DNA of 52,885 nt from CTSoil-075 sp964292325 (GTDB lineage Bacteria; Bacillota; Negativicutes; DSM-13327): NCBI GenBank assembly GCA_964292325.1, contig CAXYVG010000014.1:1-52885 (forward strand). The letters are read 5' to 3'. A model generated the notes under the pieces. It saw only the letters and a list, made by a program, of their open reading frames with translations, was not told the DNA's origin and searched no databases. How positions within the stretch are numbered: position 1 is the first letter of the stretch; every line of letters starts with the position of its first letter. The translations under genes and the position numbers were made by a program. This document shows, piece by piece, positions 44,333 through 52,885 of the stretch.

Positions 44333-45067
44333 CTAATATTGTACTTCTTTTAGATATAAACCATGGGCTGGCGCTGTAATACCAGCCTTTTTACGTTCCC
44401 TACTTTCTAGTATTACTTTAAACTGTCCGACTGGGCGAGCGCCCATCCCGACTTCAACTAAGGTACCAGTTAAATTACGAACCATATGATATAAAAAGCC
44501 TGTCCCCCAAAAGGAAAGCTCTAATAACTCGTCAACAAACTGGCATTTTACTTCAAGAATAGTCCGTACTGGACTGATCTTCGCTCCCCCTGCTGCTCGA
44601 AATGCAGAAAAATCATGTGTACCGACAATATATTGTGCGGCCTCTTCGATTGCTGCTACGTCTAGCTTGCGGCGAATATGCCAAGCATAATTACGCAGAA
44701 AAGGATCCGGCATAACATGTGGATATATTTTATATACATAAATTTTACTTGTCGCAGAATACTGTGCATGGAACCTTCCATCTACTTCTTCTACTTCGGT
44801 AATCACAATATCATGAGGAAGCAGACACCTAGAGGCAATCGCAATACGCTCAACCGGAATGGTTCCAGTTGTATAAAAATTTACAACTTGTCCGTAAGCA
44901 TGTACCCCTGCATCCGTTCGTCCAGCTCCATACATTTTCAGTTCATGACCAAATAATTTTGCAAGTCGTCCCTCTAATACTTGCTGTATGCCAATGCCGT
45001 TCATCTGACGCTGAAAACCATTATAACCTGTTCCTTCATATGCTACTGTTAGTTTAATATTACGCAT
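44333..45067 (-). CDS. truA: tRNA pseudouridine(38-40) synthase TruA
   Basis: Makes pseudouridine at positions 38-40 in the tRNA anticodon arm. The catalytic Asp is in GAGRTDAGVHAYGQV; other motifs are YEGTGYNGFQRQ and the C-terminal GTGFLYHMVRNLTGTLVEVG. The start at 45067 (MRNIKL) follows GAGGTG by 6 bases; an upstream in-frame start would extend it by 7 unlikely residues. Normally directly after ecfT, but here a HelD-like gene lies between. Confidence 0.96.
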   Translation of the reverse strand: MRNIKLTVAYEGTGYNGFQRQMNGIGIQQVLEGRLAKLFGHELKMYGAGRTDAGVHAYGQVVNFYTTGTIPVERIAIASRCLLPHDIVITEVEEVDGRFHAQYSATSKIYVYKIYPHVMPDPFLRNYAWHIRRKLDVAAIEEAAQYIVGTHDFSAFRAAGGAKISPVRTILEVKCQFVDELLELSFWGTGFLYHMVRNLTGTLVEVGMGARPVGQFKVILESRERKKAGITAPAHGLYLKEVQY

Positions 45068-45155
45068 CTGATTCACCTCAATACACACGATCTAAAAAAG
45101 GGTACATTTAAAAAAGCTCTTCCGCTTCTAAAAAAACAGGTACAGTAAAAAGACT

Positions 45156-47366
45156 CTACCGCAGAAGAGGGGTAAGATTACCACGATATAATATATGTAA
45201 ATAATATAACGCCCTAGATAAAGCTACATATAGCAACTTGGCATCAAAGTTATGATCTCTAAAATTTTTGTCAGAAGCATTCCAGATAATAACGCCATCA
45301 AATTCTAATCCTTTTGCCAATGTTACGGGTAGAATGGAGACGCCCCCTTGATAACTAACGGTATCAGTAGTAATCAAATGGATATTATCCATCGGCAAAG
45401 CTTCTTCTTGTAATGCATTATAAATCCACATGCTGTCACGAGGATGTTTGGTAATAACACCTATCGATTTACAATCATGGCTTTTAAAGTTAATAATAGC
45501 CTCTCTAATAGCCTCTATGGCCTCTTGAGTGGTAACAATTTGCTGCATGACAGGTTTATGTCCGATTTCATATACAGGGATCGCTGGTGAGCATCCCTTA
45601 GGCATTACAGTATTAAAACACTCTACGATTTCCCTAGCAGAACGGTAGCTATGATTCACCTCGCGGTATATAGATTTTACATCACCAAATACATCCTTCA
45701 TTAAGACTTGCCAGCTATCAATGCTACGATAGGAATTAATCCCCTGCGACATATCACCCATGATGGTAAAAGAACTGTTACGTGATAATAATCGAAGTAT
45801 CTTAAATTCCAAAGCATTTAAATCTTGTGCTTCATCCACCACGATATGCTCAAATTTTGCCATATGATTGAGCCCATCTAGCAAATATTTTAAATAACAA
45901 AGGGGAGCTACATCTTCTTTCTCTACTTTCCCTTGACGTAAGATATCTAAAGAAAATTCAGCAATAAATGGTATATCAAACTTTCTATTTTTAACTACTT
46001 TAAAGATACTTTTATCACGAAAAATCTCCATATAAACAGCAATTACATCCGTAGCAATCCATTGTATAAAGTGGTTATCTAAGAATTTCATCCCTTGTTT
46101 AGTGTATTTTTCAAATATTTTATCGGTACTACCCACGGTTTGTTTCTGTTTGGCTTCTAATACCTCTAAAAAGTTTCTCACTCTAAACTTAATATATCCA
46201 ATTAAACTCTTAATTCGTTCATTATATGGAATACTGTACGTGCTTCCTTCCATTACTTTTTCAACTTGCTGTTCCTTGCTAATGAGTAGTTGGTTATCAA
46301 ATAAACTGATTTCTTTTAATTTAAAACAAAATTTTTCAACTTTTTTAACAATCCATGCTTCTAATATCTTGCTAAATTCTAATGAACCTTTCAAATTGGC
46401 AACTGAACTTAATTGCTCACGGCGCTCATCTTTTTCCTTGTAATCCAGGAATAATTGCGCTTTTTCATCTTTATGAATGATAAAGTTTTGTTGTGTAATC
46501 GCTGATACTATATCTAAAAAAGTTAATTGCTTAACGTCATCGGCATCAATTTCGGGTAGTAACTCACAAATATAATCAAGAAATATTTTATTTGGAGCAA
46601 TGATCATCATTTTTTGCGGATCTAGTTTTTCATTATACAAAAGATATGATAGACGGTGAAGTCCGATGGTACTTTTACCAGAACCTGCAACTCCTTGAAT
46701 AATGATGACTTGATTCAGTGTCTCGCGGATAATTTTATTTTGCTCTGACCTGATAGATGTTACAATATCTTTTAACTTATTGCTTGTTCCCTGTAATAAG
46801 CGCTCGGTAAGAAATGGGTCAGCAATTAGAGCCTCTTTTTGCCTTGCCACTAATTGATCTAATATATAATCATCCGATATTTTTTGCAAAATACCATCTG
46901 CTATTTTATATTGTCTTTTCAAGTTGACAGCCCCGTGATAGTAATATCTTCCCAGCACATCATAACTAGCACGTCCATCATGGCATTCATAAAAGATAGT
47001 TGCTACCGGATCACGCCAGTCAAAGACTAGAATATCTTGTACACCTTCAATTTCAAGTCTGCTGATTTTAGTTCGCCCTATATAAAATTTTTCATATATT
47101 TCTGTATTATCTTCTTTAAAATCAACACGACCAAAATAAGGGCTGTCCAATGCACCCTGTATATCATAAATTTTATCAGTATTATCATTTTTCATCATAG
47201 AGTGTACATAAGAGCTAACTTGATCCTTATGTTCCATTGATATCCGCATTTGGCGTACACGTTTTTCAATATCATCTTCTAAAGAAGATATGATCATTTT
47301 CATTTCATCAATTGTATTCTCTAAATGCTCTTTTTCTATAAAAAAATCCGGATGTTGCGAATCCAT
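45156..47366 (-). CDS. helD: HelD-like RNA polymerase-recycling ATPase (UvrD/Rep superfamily 1)
   Basis: HelD removes stalled RNA polymerase from DNA and recycles it using ATP. A charged N-terminal coiled-coil arm (about residues 10-60, LENTIDEMKMIISSLEDDIEKRV) is followed by the first ATPase half with Walker A GVAGSGKS near 225-232, an insertion, then HIVVDEAQDLNALE (Walker B), MGDMSQGINS and the C-terminal VTLAKGLEFDGVIIW and YVALSRAL motifs. The N-terminal arm and lack of a dimerisation/2B-type domain fit HelD rather than a repair helicase. The ATG (MDSQHP) lies 6 bases after AAGGAGG. Its position among rpoA-linked genes suits an RNA polymerase factor. Confidence 0.88.
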   Translation of the reverse strand: MDSQHPDFFIEKEHLENTIDEMKMIISSLEDDIEKRVRQMRISMEHKDQVSSYVHSMMKNDNTDKIYDIQGALDSPYFGRVDFKEDNTEIYEKFYIGRTKISRLEIEGVQDILVFDWRDPVATIFYECHDGRASYDVLGRYYYHGAVNLKRQYKIADGILQKISDDYILDQLVARQKEALIADPFLTERLLQGTSNKLKDIVTSIRSEQNKIIRETLNQVIIIQGVAGSGKSTIGLHRLSYLLYNEKLDPQKMMIIAPNKIFLDYICELLPEIDADDVKQLTFLDIVSAITQQNFIIHKDEKAQLFLDYKEKDERREQLSSVANLKGSLEFSKILEAWIVKKVEKFCFKLKEISLFDNQLLISKEQQVEKVMEGSTYSIPYNERIKSLIGYIKFRVRNFLEVLEAKQKQTVGSTDKIFEKYTKQGMKFLDNHFIQWIATDVIAVYMEIFRDKSIFKVVKNRKFDIPFIAEFSLDILRQGKVEKEDVAPLCYLKYLLDGLNHMAKFEHIVVDEAQDLNALEFKILRLLSRNSSFTIMGDMSQGINSYRSIDSWQVLMKDVFGDVKSIYREVNHSYRSAREIVECFNTVMPKGCSPAIPVYEIGHKPVMQQIVTTQEAIEAIREAIINFKSHDCKSIGVITKHPRDSMWIYNALQEEALPMDNIHLITTDTVSYQGGVSILPVTLAKGLEFDGVIIWNASDKNFRDHNFDAKLLYVALSRALYYLHILYRGNLTPLLR

Positions 47367-47397
47367 ATACAACCTCCTTTATCTTTCTCTATCTTTT

Positions 47398-48201
47398 TTA
47401 CTTTACATATATACGAACTACAAGCAGTATCCCTATTACTAGCAATAATATTGCATATGCTGTCCAATCTTTACCTGTAATTTTTAATTGTTTCATTCTT
47501 GTACGATGATCTCCACCACGATAACATCTAGCCTCCATCGCAGTTGCTAGATCATCAGCGCGACGAAATGCACTAATAAATAAAGGTACCAATAATGGTA
47601 TCATATTACGAGCACGACGCAATATATTCCCGGACGTAAAATCTGCACCACGCGCCATTTGTGCTTTCATAATTCGATCGGTTTCTTCTAGTAACGTTGG
47701 AATAAATCGAAGAGCAATGGTCATCATCATCGCCAATTCATGAGCTGGTAATCCAATTGCTTTAAATGGTTTTAGCAATCTTTCAATGCCATCTGTCAAA
47801 GCAACTGGTGAAGTCGTAAAGGTCAGTAATGAGGAAACGATAATTAAAAATACTAAGCGAATTGACATTAAAAATCCCAAACGTAAACCTTCCTGTGTTA
47901 CAGTCAATGGTCCGAGCGTATAAATAATAATTCCTGTTGTTGTAAATATATGAATTAACAATGTCAAAATAATAATTAACCATAATGGTTTTAAAGAACG
48001 AAAAATCATAATGAGTGGTATGCCACCTAATGCGATACAAAAACCAATAAACACAACCACAACAGAATAAGCCTGATAGTTTTCTGCTAAAAATATACTA
48101 CTAATAAGTAAGATCGTACTGATAATTTTAGTACGAGGATCTAAATGATGGATTACAGAATTTCCAGGAAAGTACTGTCCAAGCATAATATCTGCAAGCA
48201 T
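47398..48201 (-). CDS. ecfT: ECF transporter transmembrane component EcfT
   Basis: Membrane scaffold that joins the two EcfA ATPases to interchangeable vitamin- or metal-binding S components. The 267 residues have about 5-6 hydrophobic helices and the ATPase-coupling motifs ADDLATAMEARCYRGG (with the A-R-G pattern) and AQMARGADF. Follows ecfA2 by 2 bases. The substrate depends on S components encoded elsewhere. Confidence 0.95.
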   Translation of the reverse strand: MLADIMLGQYFPGNSVIHHLDPRTKIISTILLISSIFLAENYQAYSVVVVFIGFCIALGGIPLIMIFRSLKPLWLIIILTLLIHIFTTTGIIIYTLGPLTVTQEGLRLGFLMSIRLVFLIIVSSLLTFTTSPVALTDGIERLLKPFKAIGLPAHELAMMMTIALRFIPTLLEETDRIMKAQMARGADFTSGNILRRARNMIPLLVPLFISAFRRADDLATAMEARCYRGGDHRTRMKQLKITGKDWTAYAILLLVIGILLVVRIYVK

Positions 48202-48203
48202 TG

Positions 48204-49061
48204 TTAACTCCTCCTTACTGCTGCGAGTACACTATCCACTGCTGCATCCATTGTTACAACCGTATGATCCACTGACAGATCACGTTGTTTAAATTTATTC
48301 ATTAATACAGTAAGTGGCGGCACATCAACACCTGCTTTTTGTAACTGTTCCTGACAATCTCGGAAAATATCGACAGGCAGACCATCGAGCATCACTTGTC
48401 CAGCATTCATCACAATGAGGCGATTTGCCATACGAGCTATATCCTCCATATTATGTGAAACTAATACAACTGTAATACCTGTAGCCTGATACATTTTGAT
48501 AATTTGTCCAAAGATTTCATCGCGACCTTGTGGATCCAGACCAGCCGATGGTTCATCAAGTATTAGATACCTAGGTTCTAAAGCAATCACTCCAGCAATG
48601 GCCACACGTCGCATCTGTCCACCACTAAGTTGAAATGGTGTACGATTTGCAAACTTCTCGTAATCTAGACCAACAAAATCCATAGCTCTTTTTACCCGTT
48701 GATCAATTTCAGATTCCTCAATTCCAAGATTACGGGGACCAAATGCAATATCTGCATATACAGTTTCTTCGAATAATTGATGTTCCGGATATTGAAATAC
48801 CATTCCCACACTTCGCTTGGCATGCTTAGCATCTTGATTTTTAGCATGAATATCCTGTCCATCAACCGTCACAGTACCTGTTGTTGGCTTTAATAAACCA
48901 TTTAAATGTTGTAATAATGTAGACTTTCCTGATCCTGTATGACCAATAATGCCCACAAATTCTCCAGGCTTTATTTCTATATTAATTTCTTTAATTGCTG
49001 ATTTTTCATAAGGAGTTTTCGGCATATATACATATGTAATATTGTCTAATATGATTGACAT
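48204..49061 (-). CDS. ecfA2: ECF transporter ATPase EcfA2
   Basis: One of the two ATPases of the ECF module. It has Walker A GHTGSGKST, Q-loop VFQYPEHQLFEETVYADIAFGP, signature LSGGQMRRVAIAG, and Walker B YLILDEPSAGLD, over 285 residues. Its start overlaps the end of ecfA1 by 16 bases. Confidence 0.95.
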   Translation of the reverse strand: MSIILDNITYVYMPKTPYEKSAIKEINIEIKPGEFVGIIGHTGSGKSTLLQHLNGLLKPTTGTVTVDGQDIHAKNQDAKHAKRSVGMVFQYPEHQLFEETVYADIAFGPRNLGIEESEIDQRVKRAMDFVGLDYEKFANRTPFQLSGGQMRRVAIAGVIALEPRYLILDEPSAGLDPQGRDEIFGQIIKMYQATGITVVLVSHNMEDIARMANRLIVMNAGQVMLDGLPVDIFRDCQEQLQKAGVDVPPLTVLMNKFKQRDLSVDHTVVTMDAAVDSVLAAVRRS

Positions 49062-49885
49062 ACAGCCACCACCAATTCCTCATCCGTAATAATTTCTTTT
49101 GGCAATGCAATATCATGTTGTTGTAAACGATATGCCATTTCAGCTGCCACTGGTACATCAAGACCTAATTCTTTTAAACGAGTTACCTGGCTAAATATTT
49201 GTCCTGGTGTTCCTTCCATAATAACTTTTCCACTATTCATTACAATCACACGATCAGCTGCAACTGCTTCTTCCATAAAATGAGTAATATATACTACCGT
49301 TATTTTCTCTTCTTGGTGTAAATAACGAACAGTAGACAACACTTCCTGACGCCCCTGAGGATCTAGCATAGCTGTAGGCTCATCAAGAACTAAACACTCT
49401 GACCGCATTGCTAGCACTCCGGCAATTGCGATGCGTTGTTTTTGTCCGCCAGATAGTAGATGAGGACTGTGATGTCGATACTCTTGCATACCGACTATTT
49501 CTAAAGCCTCTGTTACTCGCTCACAGATTTCATTTGGCTCTACTCCAAGATTTTCTGGTCCAAAAGCAACATCCTCTTCTACTACAGTAGCAACCATTTG
49601 ATTATCAGGATTTTGAAATACCATCCCAACGATCTGCCGTATAGACCAAATGTGCTGCTGGTCAGTAGTAGGCATTTCATTGACTATGCATTGCCCGCTA
49701 CTAGGTAGTAAGAGTGCATTGAAATGTTTCGCCAAGGTAGATTTGCCTGAACCATTTGTACCAATAATAGCAACAAATTCGCCCTTATAAATAGATAGAT
49801 TAATATGATCAAGTGCCGTTACCTGCTCACCATCATGAGAGTCATAGGTATGGCACATATCTTTCACAGTAATGATTTTTTCCAT
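49046..49885 (-). CDS. ecfA1: ECF transporter ATPase EcfA1
   Basis: The other ATPase, forming a heterodimer with EcfA2. It has Walker A GTNGSGKST, VFQNPDNQMVATVVEEDVAFGPENLG, signature LSGGQKQRIAIAG and Walker B CLVLDEPTAMLD, over 279 residues. The strong hairpin at 49911-49952 lies between it and rplQ, so it may have its own promoter or depend on read-through. Confidence 0.95.
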   Translation of the reverse strand: MEKIITVKDMCHTYDSHDGEQVTALDHINLSIYKGEFVAIIGTNGSGKSTLAKHFNALLLPSSGQCIVNEMPTTDQQHIWSIRQIVGMVFQNPDNQMVATVVEEDVAFGPENLGVEPNEICERVTEALEIVGMQEYRHHSPHLLSGGQKQRIAIAGVLAMRSECLVLDEPTAMLDPQGRQEVLSTVRYLHQEEKITVVYITHFMEEAVAADRVIVMNSGKVIMEGTPGQIFSQVTRLKELGLDVPVAAEMAYRLQQHDIALPKEIITDEELVVAVCQSY

Positions 49886-49910
49886 ACAAAATTACCCCTT
49901 AAAAATAATC

Positions 49911-49952
49911 GTAGAAATAAAGGCGACCTATAAAGGTCGCCTTTATTTCTAC
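49911..49952. terminator. Strong bidirectional terminator between rplQ and ecfA1
   Basis: A perfect 18-bp stem, left arm GTAGAAATAAAGGCGACC, with a 6-base loop and T-rich ends on both strands. A second weaker stem (CCAGGCGAC / GTCACCTGG) lies at about 49970-50005 between it and rplQ. Confidence 0.88.
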
Positions 49953-50018
49953 ATACCACAATAACCAGGCGACGAGGCCAAGCTTATGTGCCCTTGTCAC
50001 CTGGCCCAATTGTAATCT

Positions 50019-50357
50019 TTAGACCAATTCCAATATTACCATTGGCGCAGCATCGCCACGACGTGGTCCGAGTTTCATAATACGAGTATAACCACCTTGA
50101 CGATCAGCATATTTAGGAGCAATTGTATCAAATAATTTTGTAACTACTTCTTCATCCATGAGGTATGATAAAACTTGGCGGCGAGCATGTAAATCCCCGC
50201 GCTTAGCCAAAGTAATCATGTTATCGGCAAGGCCGTTGATTTCTTTAGCTTTTGCTTCTGTTGTCTCAATACGCTCGTATGCAAAGAAGGAAGTCAAAAT
50301 GCTGCGGAACAGCGCTTTGCGTGCGCTAGAGTTCCGTCCTAACTTTCTATAGCCCAT
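50019..50357 (-). CDS. rplQ: 50S ribosomal protein L17 (bL17)
   Basis: Bacterial large-subunit protein of 112 residues, recognised by MGYRKLGRNSSARKALFRSI and the C-terminal YTRIMKLGPRRGDAAPMVILEL. It directly follows rpoA as in most bacteria, and ends the ribosomal-protein transcript at a double hairpin. Confidence 0.98.
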   Translation of the reverse strand: MGYRKLGRNSSARKALFRSILTSFFAYERIETTEAKAKEINGLADNMITLAKRGDLHARRQVLSYLMDEEVVTKLFDTIAPKYADRQGGYTRIMKLGPRRGDAAPMVILELV

Positions 50358-50371
50358 TTTCTTCCCTCCCC

Positions 50372-51331
50372 CTATTCTTCATCTTCACTAAGTCCAAGAC
50401 CTAGCTCGATCAATTTTTTCTTTACCTCTTCCATCGATTTACGACCAAGGTTGCGTACCTTCATCATATCATCTTCGGATTTTTGTACTAATTCGGATAC
50501 GTTATTGATTCCAGCCCGTTTTAAACAATTGTAAGAACGTACTGAAAGATCTAAATCTTCAATAGTCATATCCATTATTTTTGAATTGTTATCTTCAACT
50601 ACTTCGGTAAAGGTTCCATCCATTGCTTCTTCTTCAGGAATAATGCCTGCCAAATTCTGAAACAGTTTCAAATGAGCTACCATAATACTAGCAGATTTGC
50701 TAACAGCTTCTTCAGGCCGCATGCTACCATCAGTCCATACTTCCAGAGTTAATTTATCGTAATCTGTGACGTTCCCGACGCGGGTATCTGTAATCTGATA
50801 GTTAACTCTTTGAATAGGTGAAAAAATGGAATCAATAGGAATTATACCAATCACATGATCTGGCTTTTTGTTCTTATCAGCAGGAACATAGCCACGACCA
50901 CGTTCTACGGTTAATTCCATTTTTAGCGAACTGCTGGGATCAACAGTCGCCAAATGTAGCTCTGGATTAAGAATTTCTACATCAGGATCTGTAATAATAT
51001 CACCTGCTGTTACTTCTCCTCCATTAAGAGCTTCAATGCGTAAAACCTTTGGCTCGTCAGTGTGCATTTTCAGGCACAATGTTTTTAAATTCAAGATAAT
51101 GTCGGTAACGTCTTCCCGAACACCAGGAATGGTGGAAAACTCGTGAAGAACACCCTCAATTTTAATCGATGTTATTGCCGCTCCCGTAAGGGAAGACAAT
51201 AAAATTCGACGTAAACTATTACCAAGAGTCGTACCATAACCACGATCAAGTGGCTCACATACAAACTTGCCATAACGGCTATTTTCACTAATTTCCACTA
51301 TCTCAATCTTCGGTTTCTCGATTTCGATCAT
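50372..51331 (-). CDS. rpoA: DNA-directed RNA polymerase subunit alpha
   Basis: Scaffold subunit for RNA polymerase assembly. The N-terminal domain has EPLDRGYGTTLGNSLRRILLSS and the dimerisation region; the flexible linker precedes a C-terminal domain (about 245-315) with LDLSVRSYNCLKRAGINNV and RNLGRKSMEEVKKKL, which contacts UP elements and activators. 319 residues, normal length. Confidence 0.98.
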   Translation of the reverse strand: MIEIEKPKIEIVEISENSRYGKFVCEPLDRGYGTTLGNSLRRILLSSLTGAAITSIKIEGVLHEFSTIPGVREDVTDIILNLKTLCLKMHTDEPKVLRIEALNGGEVTAGDIITDPDVEILNPELHLATVDPSSSLKMELTVERGRGYVPADKNKKPDHVIGIIPIDSIFSPIQRVNYQITDTRVGNVTDYDKLTLEVWTDGSMRPEEAVSKSASIMVAHLKLFQNLAGIIPEEEAMDGTFTEVVEDNNSKIMDMTIEDLDLSVRSYNCLKRAGINNVSELVQKSEDDMMKVRNLGRKSMEEVKKKLIELGLGLSEDEE

Positions 51332-51404
51332 CTGGAAAAACCCTCCTCTTTGCGTACGATTAAGTTACGCCATACCCACGGCCGAGGGCATAAAATAGGA
51401 CTAC

Positions 51405-52040
51405 TTATCTGGAGTACAATTCAACAATGAAATGTTCTTGAACTGGAGTATCAATTTCCTCACGTGTAGGATAGCGTAATACTTTACCACTCATTACATT
51501 ATCAGCTGAACGCTCAAGCCATGCTGGTAGTGTTTTATTAGCGCAAGTCTCAGCTATTTCTTTCAATAGTGGTGACTCTTTGCTAGCTTCACGTACCTCA
51601 ATCACATCATCAGCTTTCATCAAATAAGATGGAATATCTACTCTTTTTCCATTGACTAGAAAATGTCTATGACGAACCAATTGTCTAGCTTGCGAACGAC
51701 TTGCTGCAAAACCAAGACGGAACACCACATTATCTAATCTTCTTTCTAATAATACTAGTAAGTTTTCACCAGTAATACCTTTTTGACGATCAGCTCTTCC
51801 AAAAACACTACGGAATTGACGTTCTAACATGCCATAAACGCGACGTGTTTTTTGTTTTTCTCTAAGCTGAACACCGTACTCGGAAACCTTTTTACGAGTT
51901 TGTCCTTGGCCATGTTGACCAGGTGCAAAAGCACGTTTATCAAAGGAACACTTATCAGTATAGCATCTTTCGCCTTTAAGATATAGTTTAACGCCTTCTC
52001 GACGACATAGTCTACAAACAGGTCCTGTATATTTAGCCAT
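51405..52040 (-). CDS. rpsD: 30S ribosomal protein S4 (uS4)
   Basis: Primary 16S rRNA-binding protein. It has an N-terminal zinc-type site with four Cys (CRLCRREG ... CYTDKCSF), so it is the C+ form, followed by the S4 domain RRLDNVVFRLGFAASRSQARQLVRH. 211 residues. It may autoregulate the operon as in other bacteria, but no leader structure is evident. Confidence 0.98.
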   Translation of the reverse strand: MAKYTGPVCRLCRREGVKLYLKGERCYTDKCSFDKRAFAPGQHGQGQTRKKVSEYGVQLREKQKTRRVYGMLERQFRSVFGRADRQKGITGENLLVLLERRLDNVVFRLGFAASRSQARQLVRHRHFLVNGKRVDIPSYLMKADDVIEVREASKESPLLKEIAETCANKTLPAWLERSADNVMSGKVLRYPTREEIDTPVQEHFIVELYSR

Positions 52041-52066
52041 TTATATTTAACACCTCCCGAAACTTT

Positions 52067-52459
52067 TTATACTCTTCTACGTTTAGGTGGACGACATCCA
52101 TTATGAGGTACAGGAGTACAATCTTTAATGGAACTTACTTCCAATCCAGATGCCTGTAGTGATCTAATGGCTGCTTCCCGACCTGAGCCAGGTCCTTTTA
52201 CAAATACTTCTACTTGTTTAAGACCATGTTCCATGGCAGCTTTAGCAGCTGTTTCAGCTGCCATTTGTGCAGCAAATGGAGTACTCTTACGAGAACCTCT
52301 AAAACCAAGTCCACCAGCGCTAGACCATGAAAGAGCATTACCCTTTGTATCAGTAATTGTTACGATGGTGTTGTTAAACGTAGAACGAATATGTGCTTGA
52401 CCATGTTCAATATTTTTACGTTCTTTTCTTTTAGGTCTAATAACTTTCTTAGCAACCAA
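52067..52459 (-). CDS. rpsK: 30S ribosomal protein S11 (uS11)
   Basis: Platform protein of the small subunit, 130 residues. Recognised by AHIRSTFNNTIVTITDTKGN, GFRGSRKSTPFAAQMAAE and the basic C-terminal CTPVPHNGCRPPKRRRV. It lies between rpsM and rpsD in the standard order. Confidence 0.98.
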   Translation of the reverse strand: MVAKKVIRPKRKERKNIEHGQAHIRSTFNNTIVTITDTKGNALSWSSAGGLGFRGSRKSTPFAAQMAAETAAKAAMEHGLKQVEVFVKGPGSGREAAIRSLQASGLEVSSIKDCTPVPHNGCRPPKRRRV

Positions 52460-52476
52460 TCTTTATCCCTCCTCTA

Positions 52477-52848
52477 CTACTTTTTCTTTTTCGCTCCAAC
52501 CGTTCTTTTTGGTCCTTTGCGAGTACGGGCATTTGTCTTAGTACGCTGACCACGTACAGGAAGACCCATACGGTGACGCTTACCACGGTAACAACCAATT
52601 TCGATCAGACGCTTAATGTTAAGTGACTGCTCACGACGTAAATCGCCTTCTACTCTATAGTTTTTGTCAATAATCTCACGAAGTTTGATAACCTCTTCTT
52701 CCGTTAAATCACGAGTGCGTGTATCAGGACTAATCCCAGTAGCAGCGATGATTTCTTGGGAAGTCGTAAGACCTATTCCGAAAATATATGTTAAAGCGAT
52801 TTCAATTCTTTTATCACGTGGTAAATCGATTCCGGCAATACGTGCCAT
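52477..52848 (-). CDS. rpsM: 30S ribosomal protein S13 (uS13)
   Basis: Head protein that bridges to the 50S subunit, 123 residues. Recognised by MARIAGIDLPRDKRIEIALTY at the N-terminus, ending with RGQRTKTNARTRKGPKRTVG. AGGAGG precedes the start. The operon (rpmJ, infA, etc.) presumably continues beyond the right edge. Confidence 0.97.
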   Translation of the reverse strand: MARIAGIDLPRDKRIEIALTYIFGIGLTTSQEIIAATGISPDTRTRDLTEEEVIKLREIIDKNYRVEGDLRREQSLNIKRLIEIGCYRGKRHRMGLPVRGQRTKTNARTRKGPKRTVGAKKKK

Positions 52849-52885
52849 GTATAGTACACCTCCTATCCTTGCTTTTGTTTATGTT

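Overview
The window looks like low-GC chromosomal DNA of a diderm, probably spore-forming member of the Firmicutes class Negativicutes (Pelosinus/Sporomusa-like). Evidence: a lipid A disaccharide synthase (lpxB, an outer-membrane trait) sits beside Firmicute hallmarks: a glmS ribozyme, the cdaA-cdaR-glmM-glmS order, a CwlD-type amidase, and rpsM-rpsK-rpsD-rpoA-rplQ-ecfA1-ecfA2-ecfT-truA-rplM-rpsI. The genus is an inference. No tRNA, rRNA or CRISPR array was seen.

Left third (1-19,823): an accessory island built by repeated insertion downstream of glmS. A complete 11.2-kb Tn7-like transposon (8587-19818) can be bounded to the base. It has TGT-starting ends sharing the ten bases TGTAGCGTTA, a 5-bp target duplication ATTTT (8582-8586 and 19819-19823), and lies 24 bp beyond the glmS stop codon. 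It carries tnsA-tnsB-tnsC-tnsD and a defence-type cargo: a C5 methyltransferase with a putative restriction enzyme, and an OLD-family nuclease. Immediately left of its duplication lies the right end of an older Tn7-like element (terminus at 8581), whose tnsA was interrupted by a Tn3-family transposon with a recognisable 38-bp inverted repeat. Further left is a third remnant with an intact tnsA and a truncated tnsB. Between the remnants are a GIY-YIG protein, a DUF6765-type protein, a lone lpxB and a broken tyrosine recombinase. At the left edge are a repeat-bearing partial gene and a radical SAM gene.

Middle (19,843-38,737), nearly all on the minus strand: glmS with its ribozyme, glmM, an FAD-dependent oxidoreductase, cdaR and cdaA (cell-wall amino sugar supply and c-di-AMP signalling). 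Next comes a complete arginine operon argCJBDFGH behind a promoter overlapped by two ArgR-like boxes, then a DcuA/DcuB-family transporter, a MEMO/LigB-like protein and a CwlD-type amidase.

Right (38,916-52,848): a monofunctional glycosyltransferase; an iron-uptake locus feoA plus a FeoB divided into two overlapping genes, with a convergent DtxR-family regulator; a scrap of a second copy of the integrase; and the ribosomal-protein/rpoA/ECF-transporter/truA block, which contains an inserted HelD-like RNA polymerase-recycling ATPase.
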